Shown here: positions 26,656 to 35,553 of the stretch, piece after piece
Layout: every line of letters starts with the position of its first letter
How positions within the stretch are numbered: position 1 is the first letter of the stretch
Origin: Paraburkholderia sp. PGU19
GTDB lineage: Bacteria > Pseudomonadota > Gammaproteobacteria > Burkholderiales > Burkholderiaceae
Reading direction: 5' to 3'
Assembly (NCBI RefSeq): GCF_013426915.1
Contig: NZ_AP023182.1
Coordinates: 1 to 64,000, forward strand
DNA: 64,000 nucleotides
Program-made: the position numbers and the translations under genes
Notes under the pieces: generated by a model
What the model was told of the DNA's origin: nothing
The model's database searches: none
Seen by the model: the letters and a program-made list of their open reading frames with translations, nothing else

Positions 26656-26683
26656 GCACTTCCTTTTCGGACTGGTTGAGTCT

Positions 26684-26714
26684 AGTCTAGGTGCGTACCT
26701 GAGTACGGAGTCAA
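26684..26714 (-). promoter_or_regulatory. MerR-controlled merTP promoter
   Basis: On the reverse strand TTGACT (revcomp of 26709-26714) and TAGACT (revcomp of 26684-26689) are separated by 19 bases, the over-long spacer that MerR untwists. The spacer holds a dyad, CCGTAC-TCAG-GTACG, that is nearly identical to classical mer operators. It reads towards merT; merR diverges from the other side. Confidence 0.88.
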
Positions 26715-26721
26715 GTGCACC

Positions 26722-27132
26722 ATGCAGGAAATGACCATCGGACAGCTGGCTGAAGCGGCAGAGGTCAATGTCGAAACCGTGAGGTACTACCATCGCCGGG
26801 GGTTATTGCCGGTACCGCCCCGCCCCACCGGAGGCATTCGGCGATATCCGGCAGATGTGCTGAGGAGACTGCGCTTCATCAAGCGGTCGCAGTCGCTCGG
26901 CTTTTCGCTGGATGAGGTGGAAGCGCTGCTCTCCCTGCACGACGGTCAGACGTGCAGGGCCGCGCGCGCAATTGCCGAACACAGGCTCACCGATGTGCGC
27001 CAGCGCATGCAGGATTTGTCGAGGCTGGAGGCCGCTCTGGCGAGCCTGGTCCAGCGCTGTTCGACGTCGAAAGGAAAGATGTCGTGCCCACTCATCGACA
27101 CACTCATGGACGGCGGTGAGCTGACCCGGTGA
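26722..27132 (+). CDS. merR: Mercury-responsive activator MerR
   Basis: A 136-residue MerR. Helix-turn-helix MTIGQLAEAAEVNVETVRYYHRRGLL, wing PTGGIRRYPADVLRRLRFIKRSQSLGFSLDEVEALL, and the three Hg-binding cysteines in GQTCRAAR (about 79) and RCSTSKGKMSCPLI (about 114 and 123). Divergent from the merT operon and overlapping its promoter, so it controls both. Confidence 0.93.
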   Translation: MQEMTIGQLAEAAEVNVETVRYYHRRGLLPVPPRPTGGIRRYPADVLRRLRFIKRSQSLGFSLDEVEALLSLHDGQTCRAARAIAEHRLTDVRQRMQDLSRLEAALASLVQRCSTSKGKMSCPLIDTLMDGGELTR

Positions 27133-27320
27133 ACACATCAGCCCAAGCGTACCGGCGCGGCAAATGCCTGCGCCGGCACAACCGGGATAGCGCAAACGCG
27201 AGTGACGAATTTGGTGGTCAGCAGCTCCTGAGCTTACGGCAACCGCAACGCATCATGCGAAATCTTTTCGTCATCCGGACCTCTAACAATACGGCCGCAT
27301 TTATCTTTGGAAAGAACACA

Positions 27321-27707
27321 ATGTTTAAAATTATTTGTAGATACCTGCTCGCGTCGAGCCTGTTACTAGCCGTAGCTAGCGCCTTCGCCGGCGAACAGGT
27401 GTTTAACCAGGCCCAGTTCGACAGGCTGAACGCCAACGGGAAGCCAAACATCGCCTACTTCCATGCGACCTGGTGCCCGACCTGTAAGGTCCAGCAACCC
27501 ATTGTGGACCGTCTGGCAGCGAGCCCGGAAATGAAAGATGTGATCATTTTCGTTGCCGACTACGACAAGGAAGTCGCCCTGAAGCGAGCGATGAAAGTGA
27601 CCCAGCAGTCGACCTTCGTCGTGTTCAAGAGCGGCCATGAGGTCGCGCGCTCAACGGGGCAGACACGCGAGCAGGACATCAGGAACACGTTTGCCAAAGC
27701 CCTGTAA
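27321..27707 (+). CDS. Exported thioredoxin-like protein
   Basis: A 128-residue protein with a signal peptide (YLLASSLLLAVASAFA) and a thioredoxin fold. The active site is ATWCPTCKVQQP, and the cis-Pro region reads VTQQSTFVVFKSG (a Ser-Thr pair stands where most thioredoxins have Thr-Pro). ATG at 27321 follows GGAAAG. Its TAA overlaps the ATG of the CcdA-like gene (TAATG at 27705-27709), so the two would form an exported thioredoxin with its membrane reductant. It lies downstream of merR in the same direction. Confidence 0.82.
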   Translation: MFKIICRYLLASSLLLAVASAFAGEQVFNQAQFDRLNANGKPNIAYFHATWCPTCKVQQPIVDRLAASPEMKDVIIFVADYDKEVALKRAMKVTQQSTFVVFKSGHEVARSTGQTREQDIRNTFAKAL

Positions 27708-28433
27708 TGGACTTCACTCCGGGTACGTACGCACTCGGGTTGCTGGCGGGAGCCTTGACGACGCTGTCACCGTGCGTGCTCGCCCTCCTTCCCATACTCG
27801 TTGCGTCGGCATTGGCAGCACATCGGCTGGGGGTTGTTGCACTTGCCGCCGGACTGGGTGCGTCATTCTCGGTTATCGGCATTTTTGTAGCGACAGTCGG
27901 TGTGTCGTTGGGACTGGACAATGACGTGTTCCGTCGCCTGGCGGCCGGGTTGATGATTCTCTTTGGGCTCGCGATGTTTTCCCACCGGCTGCAGGCTGCT
28001 TTCACTCGTGCGTCCGTTGGAATTGGTGGTCCAAGCCAGCGCTGGCTTAGCCGGGTAACAGGGCACGCTGGCTGGCCAGTTCGCGGTCGGACTGCTCCTG
28101 GGCGCCGTCTGGAGTCCCTGCGTTGGCCCGACACTCGGCGCCGCAACCACGCTCGCCGCTCAAGGCCGGAATCTAGGCAATATCGCGTTGCTCATGAGTA
28201 TCTTCGGCATCGGAGCGAGCCTTCCGCTCGTGATACTAGGCTCTCTTTCGCGCGCCTCAGTTTTGCGGTTTCGAGGCCGGCTGCGCTCTGCGAGAACCGC
28301 CGGGAACGCCGTTCTTGGGACGGTGTTCATCGCCTTCGGCGTGCTCGCGCTCACGGGGTTGGACAAGACACTCGAGATCGCGCTGCTGTCTGCAAGTCCG
28401 GCGTGGTTGACGTCCTTCACAACGTTGCTTTGA
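27707..28433 (+). pseudogene. CcdA/DsbD-like membrane protein, frameshifted
   Basis: The first part has MDFTPGTYALGLLAGALTTL, SPCVLALLPILVAS and three TM segments. After about residue 118 (near 28061-28064) the frame becomes Arg-rich nonsense. The correct continuation is in another frame: TLAGQFAVGLLLGAVWSPCVGPTLG, then ALLMSIFGIGASLPLVILG, ending TSFTTLL at 28433. Both Pro-Cys motifs (SPCV) of the CcdA electron-transfer fold are preserved. One inserted base, or two lost, explains it. The intended partner is the upstream thioredoxin. Confidence 0.85.
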
Positions 28434-28549
28434 GCAACCGGACGCAGATTTCACGGGTCCAGGTACAACGAGGACCGCGCGGAAAGAAGGTCCGGACAGC
28501 CGGCGCCATTATGGCGTACGTAGTCCTGCCAATATTCCAATCCGATTCG

Positions 28550-28900
28550 TCAACATTTGCCGCCGTGTGATTCGTGCGCAAACGCTACGGCTTCCTCAAA
28601 TAGCTGGTCAAGCGTGTTGAAGGCCGGGCTCGTTGCCGGAAAGGCCAGCCAATGCCGCAATGACGTCCGTCCGTATGGCTGGAACAATCTGCAGCCCGGC
28701 GTTTGCAGTAACGCGGTGACCGAGAGTTGGGGCAGCCTGAGGGCAATCAGATTCCCGCTGGCGCAGGCCGTTATTCTCCCGTGCACAATGAACGCTGTGC
28801 TGCCGGACATTCCGAACTCGCTGATGTCGTCGAATTTGCTCGCTTCAGCCCTCAATGCGGCCAGCAACCTGACGTCTTCCTGCTCGATTGATTTCCCCAT
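28550..28900 (-). CDS. TfoX-N-like small protein
   Basis: A 116-residue protein that resembles the N-terminal TfoX/YjbR-type fold: FGMSGSTAFIVHGRITACASG, then IALRLPQ, then LFQPYGRTSLRHWLAFP. No cysteine-rich or DNA-binding motif is visible. It is convergent with the CcdA-like pseudogene and stands alone. The family call is moderate; function unknown. Confidence 0.5.
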   Translation of the reverse strand: MGKSIEQEDVRLLAALRAEASKFDDISEFGMSGSTAFIVHGRITACASGNLIALRLPQLSVTALLQTPGCRLFQPYGRTSLRHWLAFPATSPAFNTLDQLFEEAVAFAHESHGGKC

Positions 28901-29664
28901 GGCACGCCCGCTCGTCTACCTGCTAACCGCCTCCGCAGACTCGCACATCGAGCCTTCGCGACGCGGTTCAACTAAACGCCCCACCGCGCAGTGTTATTCC
29001 AGCCGAATGTTGGCTTGACAACATTCGGCGTAACGCAGCGACGCTTACTCGGGTTTACGAGGCTCACTGACCGACGCCCTGATCGTCCGACAGTCCGAGC
29101 CAATAGCCGGACTGTGATAAGCGTGGCGCAGTACGCCGCAATCTGAATACCAGCGGGATGGACGTCGATGTGACACAAATTCAGCGGTTTGTACAGCGCA
29201 GCCCTGGGGATTACCCCAAATTTGGAATAAATATCTTCTATTCCGCAAGAATCAAGAACCATGGTCTACGTTCGCAGAGAATCGGCGGACTCTTTGGAAA
29301 CATATTCCTGATTTGACTCCGTAAGATAGTCGCACATCGGAACACAGAAGCGGACCAACAGGCGCGGTACGCAAGACGGTAATCACAGGCGACACAACTC
29401 GTTATGAATACATTGGCCCGCGTTTTCAAAGCACCCACCATGTCCGTCCTGGGCCGGTTCTTTTTGCCCGTTTCGCGCGCGTCCGGCTAGCCGCTGCGGC
29501 GCTTGTGTTTTCGTTTCCGCTGTCGCGAAGACTCACGAGTCGGCGACCGGACCCAGTACATACAGCAGGAACCAGGAACGGTTCGCACCGTTGCGACAGT
29601 CGTGTGCATCGATGTGCGACCTCAATGCAAATCCATTAGTTGTCCAACACACATGAGGAGAGCC
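28901..29664. other. Non-coding stretch with two strong dyads
   Basis: No gene is supported here. There is an 11-bp perfect inverted repeat, GCCGAATGTTG/CAACATTCGGC, with a 6-base loop (29002-29029). An 8-bp one follows: ACAGTCCG/CGGACTGT, with a 10-base loop (29090-29115). Neither is followed by a T-run. The right end is the leader of the amino-acid transporter operon, with GAGGAG before the start at 29665. Confidence 0.5.
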
Positions 29665-30510
29665 ATGAAACGCGCCTATAAACTTCACGTCATTGCGCAC
29701 GTCACCGCATTGTCCGTGCTGTCGGTCACGACGCTTGCAGCAAAAGCGGACCAGCTTGCGGACATCAAGCAACGTGGCGAGCTCATCTGCGGCGTCCTGG
29801 GTACGGACGAGCCGTTCAGCTACATGAAAGACCCAATGAGCCGCGAGATCGTCGGCTATGACGTCGACATGTGCAACGCGGTTGCCAGGAGCATCGGTGT
29901 GAAGCCCGTACTCAAGCAGTTGGCCGTTGCCGCGCGCATTCCCGAGTTGCAGCAGGGTCGCGTCGATCTGCTCGCCGCCTCGCTGACGCACAACAAGGAA
30001 AGGGAAGCGCAGATCGACTTCTCGGTATCGACATTCATCACGGGCCAGAAGGCGATGGTAAGCAGGAGCAGCGGTGTCACGAGCCTCGCGCAGCTCGACG
30101 GCAAGAAAGTGCTGACGGTCAAAGGCTCGACGATGGAGACCAACATCGCAAAGACGATCAAGAACGCGGATGTCGTGTCGTTCGACACCAGCCCGCAGGC
30201 GCTGCTCGCGCTTGAGCAGGGCAAGGGCGTAGCCTATGTGAACGATGAGACGACGCTGGTCGGCAATCTCGCGAAGCTCGGCCCTGCGGCGAAGGATTAC
30301 GCGCTGGTGCCGCAAAACATCTCGACGGAACACATCGCGCTGGGTATCCGCAAGAATGAGCCGGCATTCCGCGATCAGGTGAACAAGGTACTGCTCGCCA
30401 TGGAAGCCGATGGTCAGGCGCAGCAAGAGTTCGACAAATGGTTCGGTCCGGGCACGAAGATGAACTTCCCACCGCGCACGTTCAAGATCGCAACCGACAA
30501 GATTGACTAA
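29665..30510 (+). CDS. Polar amino-acid ABC transporter, substrate-binding protein
   Basis: A 281-residue periplasmic binding protein of the SBP_bac_3 family. ATG at 29665 follows GAGGAG; a signal peptide of about 29 residues ends LAAKA. Ligand-pocket blocks are typical: RGELICGVLGTDEPFSYMKD, VGYDVDMCNAVA, RVDLLAASLTHNKEREAQIDFS, and DGKKVLTVKGSTMETNI. The Arg before EAQIDFS belongs to the block that binds the alpha-carboxylate in glutamate/aspartate relatives. First gene of a four-gene operon. Confidence 0.9.
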   Translation: MKRAYKLHVIAHVTALSVLSVTTLAAKADQLADIKQRGELICGVLGTDEPFSYMKDPMSREIVGYDVDMCNAVARSIGVKPVLKQLAVAARIPELQQGRVDLLAASLTHNKEREAQIDFSVSTFITGQKAMVSRSSGVTSLAQLDGKKVLTVKGSTMETNIAKTIKNADVVSFDTSPQALLALEQGKGVAYVNDETTLVGNLAKLGPAAKDYALVPQNISTEHIALGIRKNEPAFRDQVNKVLLAMEADGQAQQEFDKWFGPGTKMNFPPRTFKIATDKID

Positions 30511-30529
30511 CACCACTTTATCTATGGCC

Positions 30530-30554
30530 GCCGCCCGCTCCGACGTCGGGCGGC
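30530..30554 (+). other. Intercistronic stem-loop
   Basis: GCCGCCCG (30530-30537) and CGGGCGGC (30547-30554) form an 8-bp GC stem with a 9-base loop between the binding-protein and permease genes. It is followed by A rather than T residues, so it is not an intrinsic terminator. Such hairpins usually protect the binding-protein message and raise its level over the permease genes. Confidence 0.6.
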
Positions 30555-30564
30555 CAAAAACACC

Positions 30565-31260
30565 ATGCCTACATTGAATCTGTCGGTGCTGCTCTCAGGG
30601 CAATATGGCCACTGGCTCGTCAGCGGCTTCCTGATGTCGGTCAAGCTGTCCATGCTTGCCTTTGTGTTTTCGCTTCCGCTTGCCATCGCCGTCGCGTTGG
30701 CACGCCTCGCACCCGTCGCATTCATTCGCGGCATCGGTCAAGCGTATGTCGAAGCGATCCGAAACGTTCCGTTGCTGGCGCACATGCTGTTCTGGTATTT
30801 CGGCGCGCCCGAACTGCTGCCGCTCGTCATCAAGACGTGGCTCTATAACAGGAATTACGAAGCGGCTAGCGCGTTGATCGCGCTCGTCCTCTACACGTCC
30901 GCGTACATGGCGGAAGACATTCGCAGTGGAATTCGCTCGATTCCCAAGGAACAACTCGAAGCAAGCCGCGCGCTAGGCTTCCGTTTCCTTCATGCGATGT
31001 GGCTCGTCGTCTTGCCGCAATCGTTGCGCGTGACGGTCCCGCCGCTCGTCAGCCAGACGCTGAACCTGTGGAAGAACTCGAGCATCGCGATGGTGATCGG
31101 CGTCGCCGAACTGATGTACCAGGCGCAGCAGGTCGAAAGCGCAACATTCCGCGGCTTCGAGTCGTTTGGTGTCGCGACGGCCGGATATCTGACGGTATCG
31201 ATTGCGATCACGCTGTTTTCCGCGTGGTATCAGCAACGCTATCCAGTACGGAGCATGTAG
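30565..31260 (+). CDS. Amino-acid ABC transporter permease 1
   Basis: A 231-residue HisM/GltJ-type permease with about five TM segments and the EAA loop at EQLEASRALGFRFLHAMWLVVLPQSLRVTVPPL. The N-terminal block GFLMSVKLSMLAFVFSLPLAIAVALAR and AYVEAIRNVPLLAHMLFWYFG are family features. Two bases separate it from the second permease gene. Confidence 0.9.
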   Translation: MPTLNLSVLLSGQYGHWLVSGFLMSVKLSMLAFVFSLPLAIAVALARLAPVAFIRGIGQAYVEAIRNVPLLAHMLFWYFGAPELLPLVIKTWLYNRNYEAASALIALVLYTSAYMAEDIRSGIRSIPKEQLEASRALGFRFLHAMWLVVLPQSLRVTVPPLVSQTLNLWKNSSIAMVIGVAELMYQAQQVESATFRGFESFGVATAGYLTVSIAITLFSAWYQQRYPVRSM

Positions 31261-31262
31261 CC

Positions 31263-31955
31263 ATGATCGACATACTCCAGACCTACGGCATGTATTACCT
31301 CGTCGGCCAGTATCCGCATGGGCCGCTCGGCGGTCTCGTGCTGACGCTGTTGCTCGCTTCCGCCGGGCTCGCTCTGGCGCTGCCTGTTGGCATCGCATTC
31401 GGTCTTTGCCGCATCAGCCCGTTCCGCGTGCTGCGCTGGCCCGCGACGGCGCTCGTTTATGGCGTGCGCGGCACACCGCTTTTGATGGTCATTTTCTGGG
31501 CGTACTTCCTCCTGCCGACGCTGACCGGCCATCGCACGAATCAGTTCAGCACGATGCTCACGGCGCTCGTGGTGTTCGACGGCGCGTATCTTGCCGAAAT
31601 CGTGCGAGCCGGCATTCAGGCATTGCCGAAAGGCCAGACGGAGAGCGCACGCTCGCTCGGACTGTCGTACATGCAGTCGATGGCATTCGTCATCCTGCCG
31701 CAGGCGCTGCGGAACATGCTGCCGTCGCTGGTGAACCAGCTCGTGTCGACGATCAAGGAGACATCGCTTGGCTACATCATCAGTCTGCCGGAAGTGTCCT
31801 TCGTCGCCGGACAGATCAGTACCCAGGCCCTGACGCAATCGGCGCAGATCTATCTGCTGCTCGCGTTCAGCTATTTCGTGATGTGCTTCGGGCTGACCCG
31901 CTTTGCGTATCTGCTCGAAAGGCGGCTTGCGTCGCGCGCTCCAGCAAAGGTGTGA
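31263..31955 (+). CDS. Amino-acid ABC transporter permease 2
   Basis: A 230-residue GltK-type permease. ATG at 31263. It has YGVRGTPLLMVIFWAYFLLP and the EAA loop KGQTESARSLGLSYMQSMAFVILPQALRNMLPSLVNQ. It pairs with the first permease to form the membrane channel. The ATPase gene starts three bases after the stop. Confidence 0.9.
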   Translation: MIDILQTYGMYYLVGQYPHGPLGGLVLTLLLASAGLALALPVGIAFGLCRISPFRVLRWPATALVYGVRGTPLLMVIFWAYFLLPTLTGHRTNQFSTMLTALVVFDGAYLAEIVRAGIQALPKGQTESARSLGLSYMQSMAFVILPQALRNMLPSLVNQLVSTIKETSLGYIISLPEVSFVAGQISTQALTQSAQIYLLLAFSYFVMCFGLTRFAYLLERRLASRAPAKV

Positions 31956-31958
31956 ATC

Positions 31959-32708
31959 ATGATCGAAATCGAAAACGTCAATAAGTGGTTCGGCGAATAT
32001 CAGGCGCTGGTGGACGTGACGGAGAGCGTCGGAAAAGGTGAGGTCGTGGTGGTTTGCGGGCCGTCCGGTTCCGGCAAATCGACGTTGATCCGCACGCTGA
32101 ACCGGCTCGAGCCGATCCAGAAGGGACGCATCGTCGTCGACGGCCAGGATGTGCATGCGCGCGGCGTCGATGTGAATGCGCTGCGCTCGGGCATCGGCTT
32201 CGTGTTCCAGCAGTTCAACCTCTTTCCCCATCTGACGGTATTGCAGAACTGTGTGCTTGCGCCTGTGCGTCTGAAGCGCATGCCGCAGAAGGATGCGCGT
32301 GAGTTCGCGATGAGTCTGCTGGAGCGTGTGGGACTGCCGCACAAGGCGAATGCTTACCCGGGGCAACTGTCGGGCGGTCAGCAGCAGCGCGTTGCGATTG
32401 CCCGTGCGCTGGCGATGAAACCGCCCGTGATGCTATTCGACGAGCCGACCTCGGCGCTCGATCCCGAAATGGTCAACGAAGTGTTGCTCGTGATGAAAGA
32501 CCTCGCACGCGACGGGATGACGATGGTGTGTGTCACGCATGAGATGGGCTTCGCGCGCGAAGTGGCCGACCGTGTGCTCTTCATGGATCAGGGCTGCGTC
32601 CTCGAACGCGCGGAACCGGACCGCTTTTTTCAGCGGCCCGGACATCCGCGCGCGCAACGTTTCCTGTCGGATATTCGCTCGCCATGGGTGGGCGCCGTGA
32701 CGGCCTAG
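31959..32708 (+). CDS. Amino-acid ABC transporter ATPase
   Basis: A 249-residue GlnQ/GltL-type ATPase. Walker [10 protein letters not shown] (about 32-40), Q-loop [16 protein letters not shown], signature [15 protein letters not shown], Walker [14 protein letters not shown]-loop VTHEMGFA. Last gene of the operon. Together with the binding protein and two permeases it forms a complete importer, probably for glutamate, aspartate or related acids. Confidence 0.92.
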   Translation: MIEIENVNKWFGEYQALVDVTESVGKGEVVVVCGPSGSGKSTLIRTLNRLEPIQKGRIVVDGQDVHARGVDVNALRSGIGFVFQQFNLFPHLTVLQNCVLAPVRLKRMPQKDAREFAMSLLERVGLPHKANAYPGQLSGGQQQRVAIARALAMKPPVMLFDEPTSALDPEMVNEVLLVMKDLARDGMTMVCVTHEMGFAREVADRVLFMDQGCVLERAEPDRFFQRPGHPRAQRFLSDIRSPWVGAVTA

Positions 32709-32781
32709 CCTTCGATACGTTGCACACGGCGACGCACGCGCCCGCCGCACGCAGCGGCATGAAGCGCGCGGGCCTTCTTCG

Positions 32782-33333
32782 TCATGCTGATTGACAGGCA
32801 ACAAGTCGATCACTCGCCCGTTGGAATACATCGACAGTGGCGTCGAGCGTCATTCGTGCCTTTTCGCGCCGTCGGCGCGCGAGTCGCTCCGCGCCCGCGC
32901 TCCGTTCGGCTTCACCGGCAAGCAAAGCATGAATGTCTGCCAGCGTAAGGATGGTGCCAACACTGCCCCAAGTACCGTCCGGAATCTCCGTCGGGAAGAC
33001 CCAGACGCGCGGTGCGACCTCTTCGTACGGTCGGCTCTCGGCGCGGGCCACCGCTTCCGTGACCGCCCTAACGAGCGCTCTACGCGACTCGTCGGTGTAT
33101 TGGCCTTCAGGCACCGACGGAATGATCCGGTAACGCGCTGCTTTCGAGCGCTCCCCACCGACGAATACGGCAGCAGGTCGATGGAGATTGAGCACAGATA
33201 CGCGCTGTGCAATCGGATTGGCCGGATCATACCCTTCCGCCTTGATCAGAATGTCAGTCAATTCTTTTATCAGATGGGCTTCCGCCTCACGGGTCAAGGC
33301 ATCTTCCGGCCAGAGTGCGTCGATCATTGGCAT
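32782..33333 (-). CDS. Tautomerase-superfamily protein
   Basis: A 183-residue protein. The first half (LTREAEAHLIKELTDILIKAEGYDP, then GQYTDESRRALVRAVTEAVARAE) and the PRVWVFPTEIPDGTWGSVG block are those of double-length tautomerase/MSAD-like proteins. After Met removal the N-terminal residue would be Pro (MPMIDAL), the usual catalytic base. The family is two fused 4-oxalocrotonate-tautomerase-like repeats. Substrate unknown. It precedes the Ohr and SDR genes on the same strand, all with their own spacing. Confidence 0.75.
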   Translation of the reverse strand: MPMIDALWPEDALTREAEAHLIKELTDILIKAEGYDPANPIAQRVSVLNLHRPAAVFVGGERSKAARYRIIPSVPEGQYTDESRRALVRAVTEAVARAESRPYEEVAPRVWVFPTEIPDGTWGSVGTILTLADIHALLAGEAERSAGAERLARRRREKARMTLDATVDVFQRASDRLVACQSA

Positions 33334-33411
33334 GGTGCTGCTCCTTCATCAGGTGTTTTGGCGTTGCGGTTCGCACGAGAACTCTTCTACTCGTTCAGGC
33401 ATGCATATCGG

Positions 33412-33828
33412 TTAAATGAGCGCAATCACGACATCGATGTTGCCGCGCGTAGCCTTGGAATACGGACAGGTCTGATGTGCCTGGTCCACCAGCGCCTGAG
33501 CGACATCACGCGGCAAGCCGGGAAGGCTCACGTTCAAACGCGCTCCGAGAAAGTGGGCGCCGTCAGTGGTCCCAAAATCAATTTCGGCATCGACACTCGT
33601 GTCGGCGGGCAGCATCACGTTCAAGGCGCGTGCGGCCCCACCCATTGCGCCAATAAAGCATGCCGACCAGGCGGCGCCGAACAGCTGCTCGGGATTCGTC
33701 CCGGCGCCTGCTGAACCCGGTCGCGAAAGTTTGACGTCGAGGCGGCCGTCTGAACTGCGCGCGGCCCCTTCGCGGCCGCCCGTCGTATGGATCTTGCCTG
33801 TGTACAGCACGTTTTCGATTCGAGTCAT
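33412..33828 (-). CDS. Ohr-family organic hydroperoxide reductase
   Basis: A 138-residue OsmC/Ohr-fold protein. The two catalytic cysteines are in AAWSACFIGAM (about residue 57) and HQTCPYSKATRGNIDV (about 120); the Arg and Glu of the pocket are also plausible (GREGAARSSDGRLDVKLSRPG). It reduces fatty-acid and other organic hydroperoxides using dihydrolipoyl thiols. No MarR-type OhrR gene is beside it. Confidence 0.9.
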   Translation of the reverse strand: MTRIENVLYTGKIHTTGGREGAARSSDGRLDVKLSRPGSAGAGTNPEQLFGAAWSACFIGAMGGAARALNVMLPADTSVDAEIDFGTTDGAHFLGARLNVSLPGLPRDVAQALVDQAHQTCPYSKATRGNIDVVIALI

Positions 33829-34104
33829 GATGGTTTGCTCCAGTTGATCAATGGAAGTATTGAAGTGCGCAGATGTATCCCACGTGTGCCGGAAAGCGGC
33901 GGACTTGTAATCTCAGGTATCAACCTGCCAGCAGATACAGCGCATACACGGCTGCGGCATGCCAGATCCAGCGAATGCAAGACCGGGTTCCGCACCGTTA
34001 TGTCGATTGTCAGAACAGATGTCGCACGCCTCTCCCGACACCAAACGGATCACCGCCCGGAAATGCGCGAGGGGTGCCCCTCCTGGAAGGGCACCTCGGC
34101 ATGC

Positions 34105-34815
34105 TCAGTGCCCGGCGCTCTGGCCGCCGTCCACGTGCAGAATCTCGCCCGTGACGAACGGTGCGGAGTCGAGATACAGCACGGCGTTGACGATGTCGCT
34201 CATCTCGCCCATATGGCCGACAGGATGCAGCGCGCCCAGCGCCTCATGCGTTTCTGGCGCGTGCATCGGCGACTTGATGGCGCCCGGCGAGACAGCGTTC
34301 ACGCGGATACCTGTCTTCGCGTATTCGATTGCGAGCGATTTTGTGGCCGCGTTCAAGCCGCCCTTGGTCAGCGATGCGAGAACCGACGGCACGCCCGAGA
34401 TCGCGTGATCGACAAGGCTCGTCGTGATCTGCAGTACGTGACCGCTCTTGTTCTTTTCCATTTCCACGATCGCGATCTGCGTAATGTGGAAGAAGCCGTT
34501 CATATTTACGTTCATCACCGACGCATAGTCTTCCGCCGTGTATTGCGTGAACGGCTTGGCGATGAAGATGCCCGCATTATTGATCAGAGTGTCGACGCGG
34601 CCGAAGCGCTTGACGGCTTCCGATACGGCGCGCTGTGCCACTTCGCGGTCGCCAATGTCGCCGGCGATCGTCACGACGTTCGGATCTTCGGAAGGCTTGA
34701 TCGAGCGTGCCACCGCGACGACGCGATAGCCTTGCTCGCGAAAACCTTCGACGATCTCGGCGCCAATGCCTTGCGATGCACCCGTCACGATAGCGACCTT
34801 CTGCGAATTGCTCAT
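34105..34815 (-). CDS. SDR-family protein lacking the catalytic Tyr
   Basis: A 236-residue classical short-chain dehydrogenase fold. Start at ATG 34815 after AGAGGTC. Cofactor motif TGASQGIGAEI (about 11-21), NNAG at about 85, catalytic Ser block ITTSLVDHAISG. The YxxxK motif should follow, but the sequence is SVLASLTKGG: the Lys is present and the Tyr position is Ala (GCA on the reverse strand). A conserved SDR subgroup with an ALASLTKGG motif may exist in Burkholderiales, so this may be a family trait rather than a mutation. Confidence 0.85.
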   Translation of the reverse strand: MSNSQKVAIVTGASQGIGAEIVEGFREQGYRVVAVARSIKPSEDPNVVTIAGDIGDREVAQRAVSEAVKRFGRVDTLINNAGIFIAKPFTQYTAEDYASVMNVNMNGFFHITQIAIVEMEKNKSGHVLQITTSLVDHAISGVPSVLASLTKGGLNAATKSLAIEYAKTGIRVNAVSPGAIKSPMHAPETHEALGALHPVGHMGEMSDIVNAVLYLDSAPFVTGEILHVDGGQSAGH

Positions 34816-35553
34816 GATTGACCTCTGAACGTTTGTTCGGCTCGCGTCGGAATTGACCGTGCCGTTAGGTCGCAAATCTAGGGTTCCGCGAGCGACTTGC
34901 GTACACCCGCAATGGACAAACAGTTGTGATCGCCAGGAACAAGTGCGGCTGGTGCGTCATCCGTGCACTTCAAGCGTGTCAGGATGCGGGCTGGGAATGT
35001 CCAAATGGTCTTTAACTGAAATTCAGTTGTGCGCGTACGCGCAGCCACTCGCGTTTGTGCCAAGCACCTTCGGCGTCGGACATGTGGCGAACATGCGGGC
35101 ATTCACAGAGAACATCGAGATCCTGCCTGCCCCTGTGTCAGGCGGAGGCCGAGATGCGTTCATGGCGCATGTGGCAGGTTCCGGATGCGGATCGGTCGTT
35201 CAAGCGACCGCTTTGTGGAATCGGCGAGCGATCGATATTGGCCGCACGGCGTCCCACGACCAACCGCGACGATCATTTTGTGCGCGCACTCAATGCAAAA
35301 CGCATAACTCGCTCTACAAGAAACAGTCAGCTTTCCTCGGGCCTTCCGCGGGACTGTCACCGATCTGATTCCCGCCATCGAGCAATAGCGCACGGCATTT
35401 ATCGAGAGTGATGCACCTCAGTTTGAAACATAAAGTTCACGCAAGCAGCGCCGTTAAATAGCTTGCCCGTGGCTGAATTTTGCCGTGAGGGTGACCGCCA
35501 TCCAACGACACTGGCCAATGGTGTCCGTACTCTCAATCCACAAGTAAAAGATC
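34816..35553. other. Intergenic stretch with a palindrome
   Basis: No gene is supported. The frames seen here are Arg/Ser/Cys-rich shadows. AACTGAA-A-TTCAGTT at 35014-35028 is a perfect 7+1+7 palindrome, listed separately. Confidence 0.4.
35014..35028. promoter_or_regulatory. Palindromic operator candidate
   Basis: AACTGAAATTCAGTT is a perfect 7-bp inverted repeat around one base, the size of a dimer site for HxlR, MarR or TetR-type regulators. It lies about 200 bases upstream of the SDR gene, on the reverse strand. No regulator gene of these families is in the neighbourhood. Confidence 0.4.

Noticed and set aside
29635..29650. GTTGTCCAAC as a GntR operator before the amino-acid transporter
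   Set aside because: Only four bases per half-site are symmetric and no regulator gene is adjacent; too weak to list.
29533..30516. Long reverse frame of 327 codons
   Set aside because: Antisense to the amino-acid binding protein gene; shadow.
30530..30554. Intrinsic terminator between binding-protein and permease genes
   Set aside because: The stem is followed by A residues, not T, and the genes belong to one operon.
31239..32366. Long reverse frame of 375 codons
   Set aside because: Antisense to the permease and ATPase genes, which carry all family motifs.
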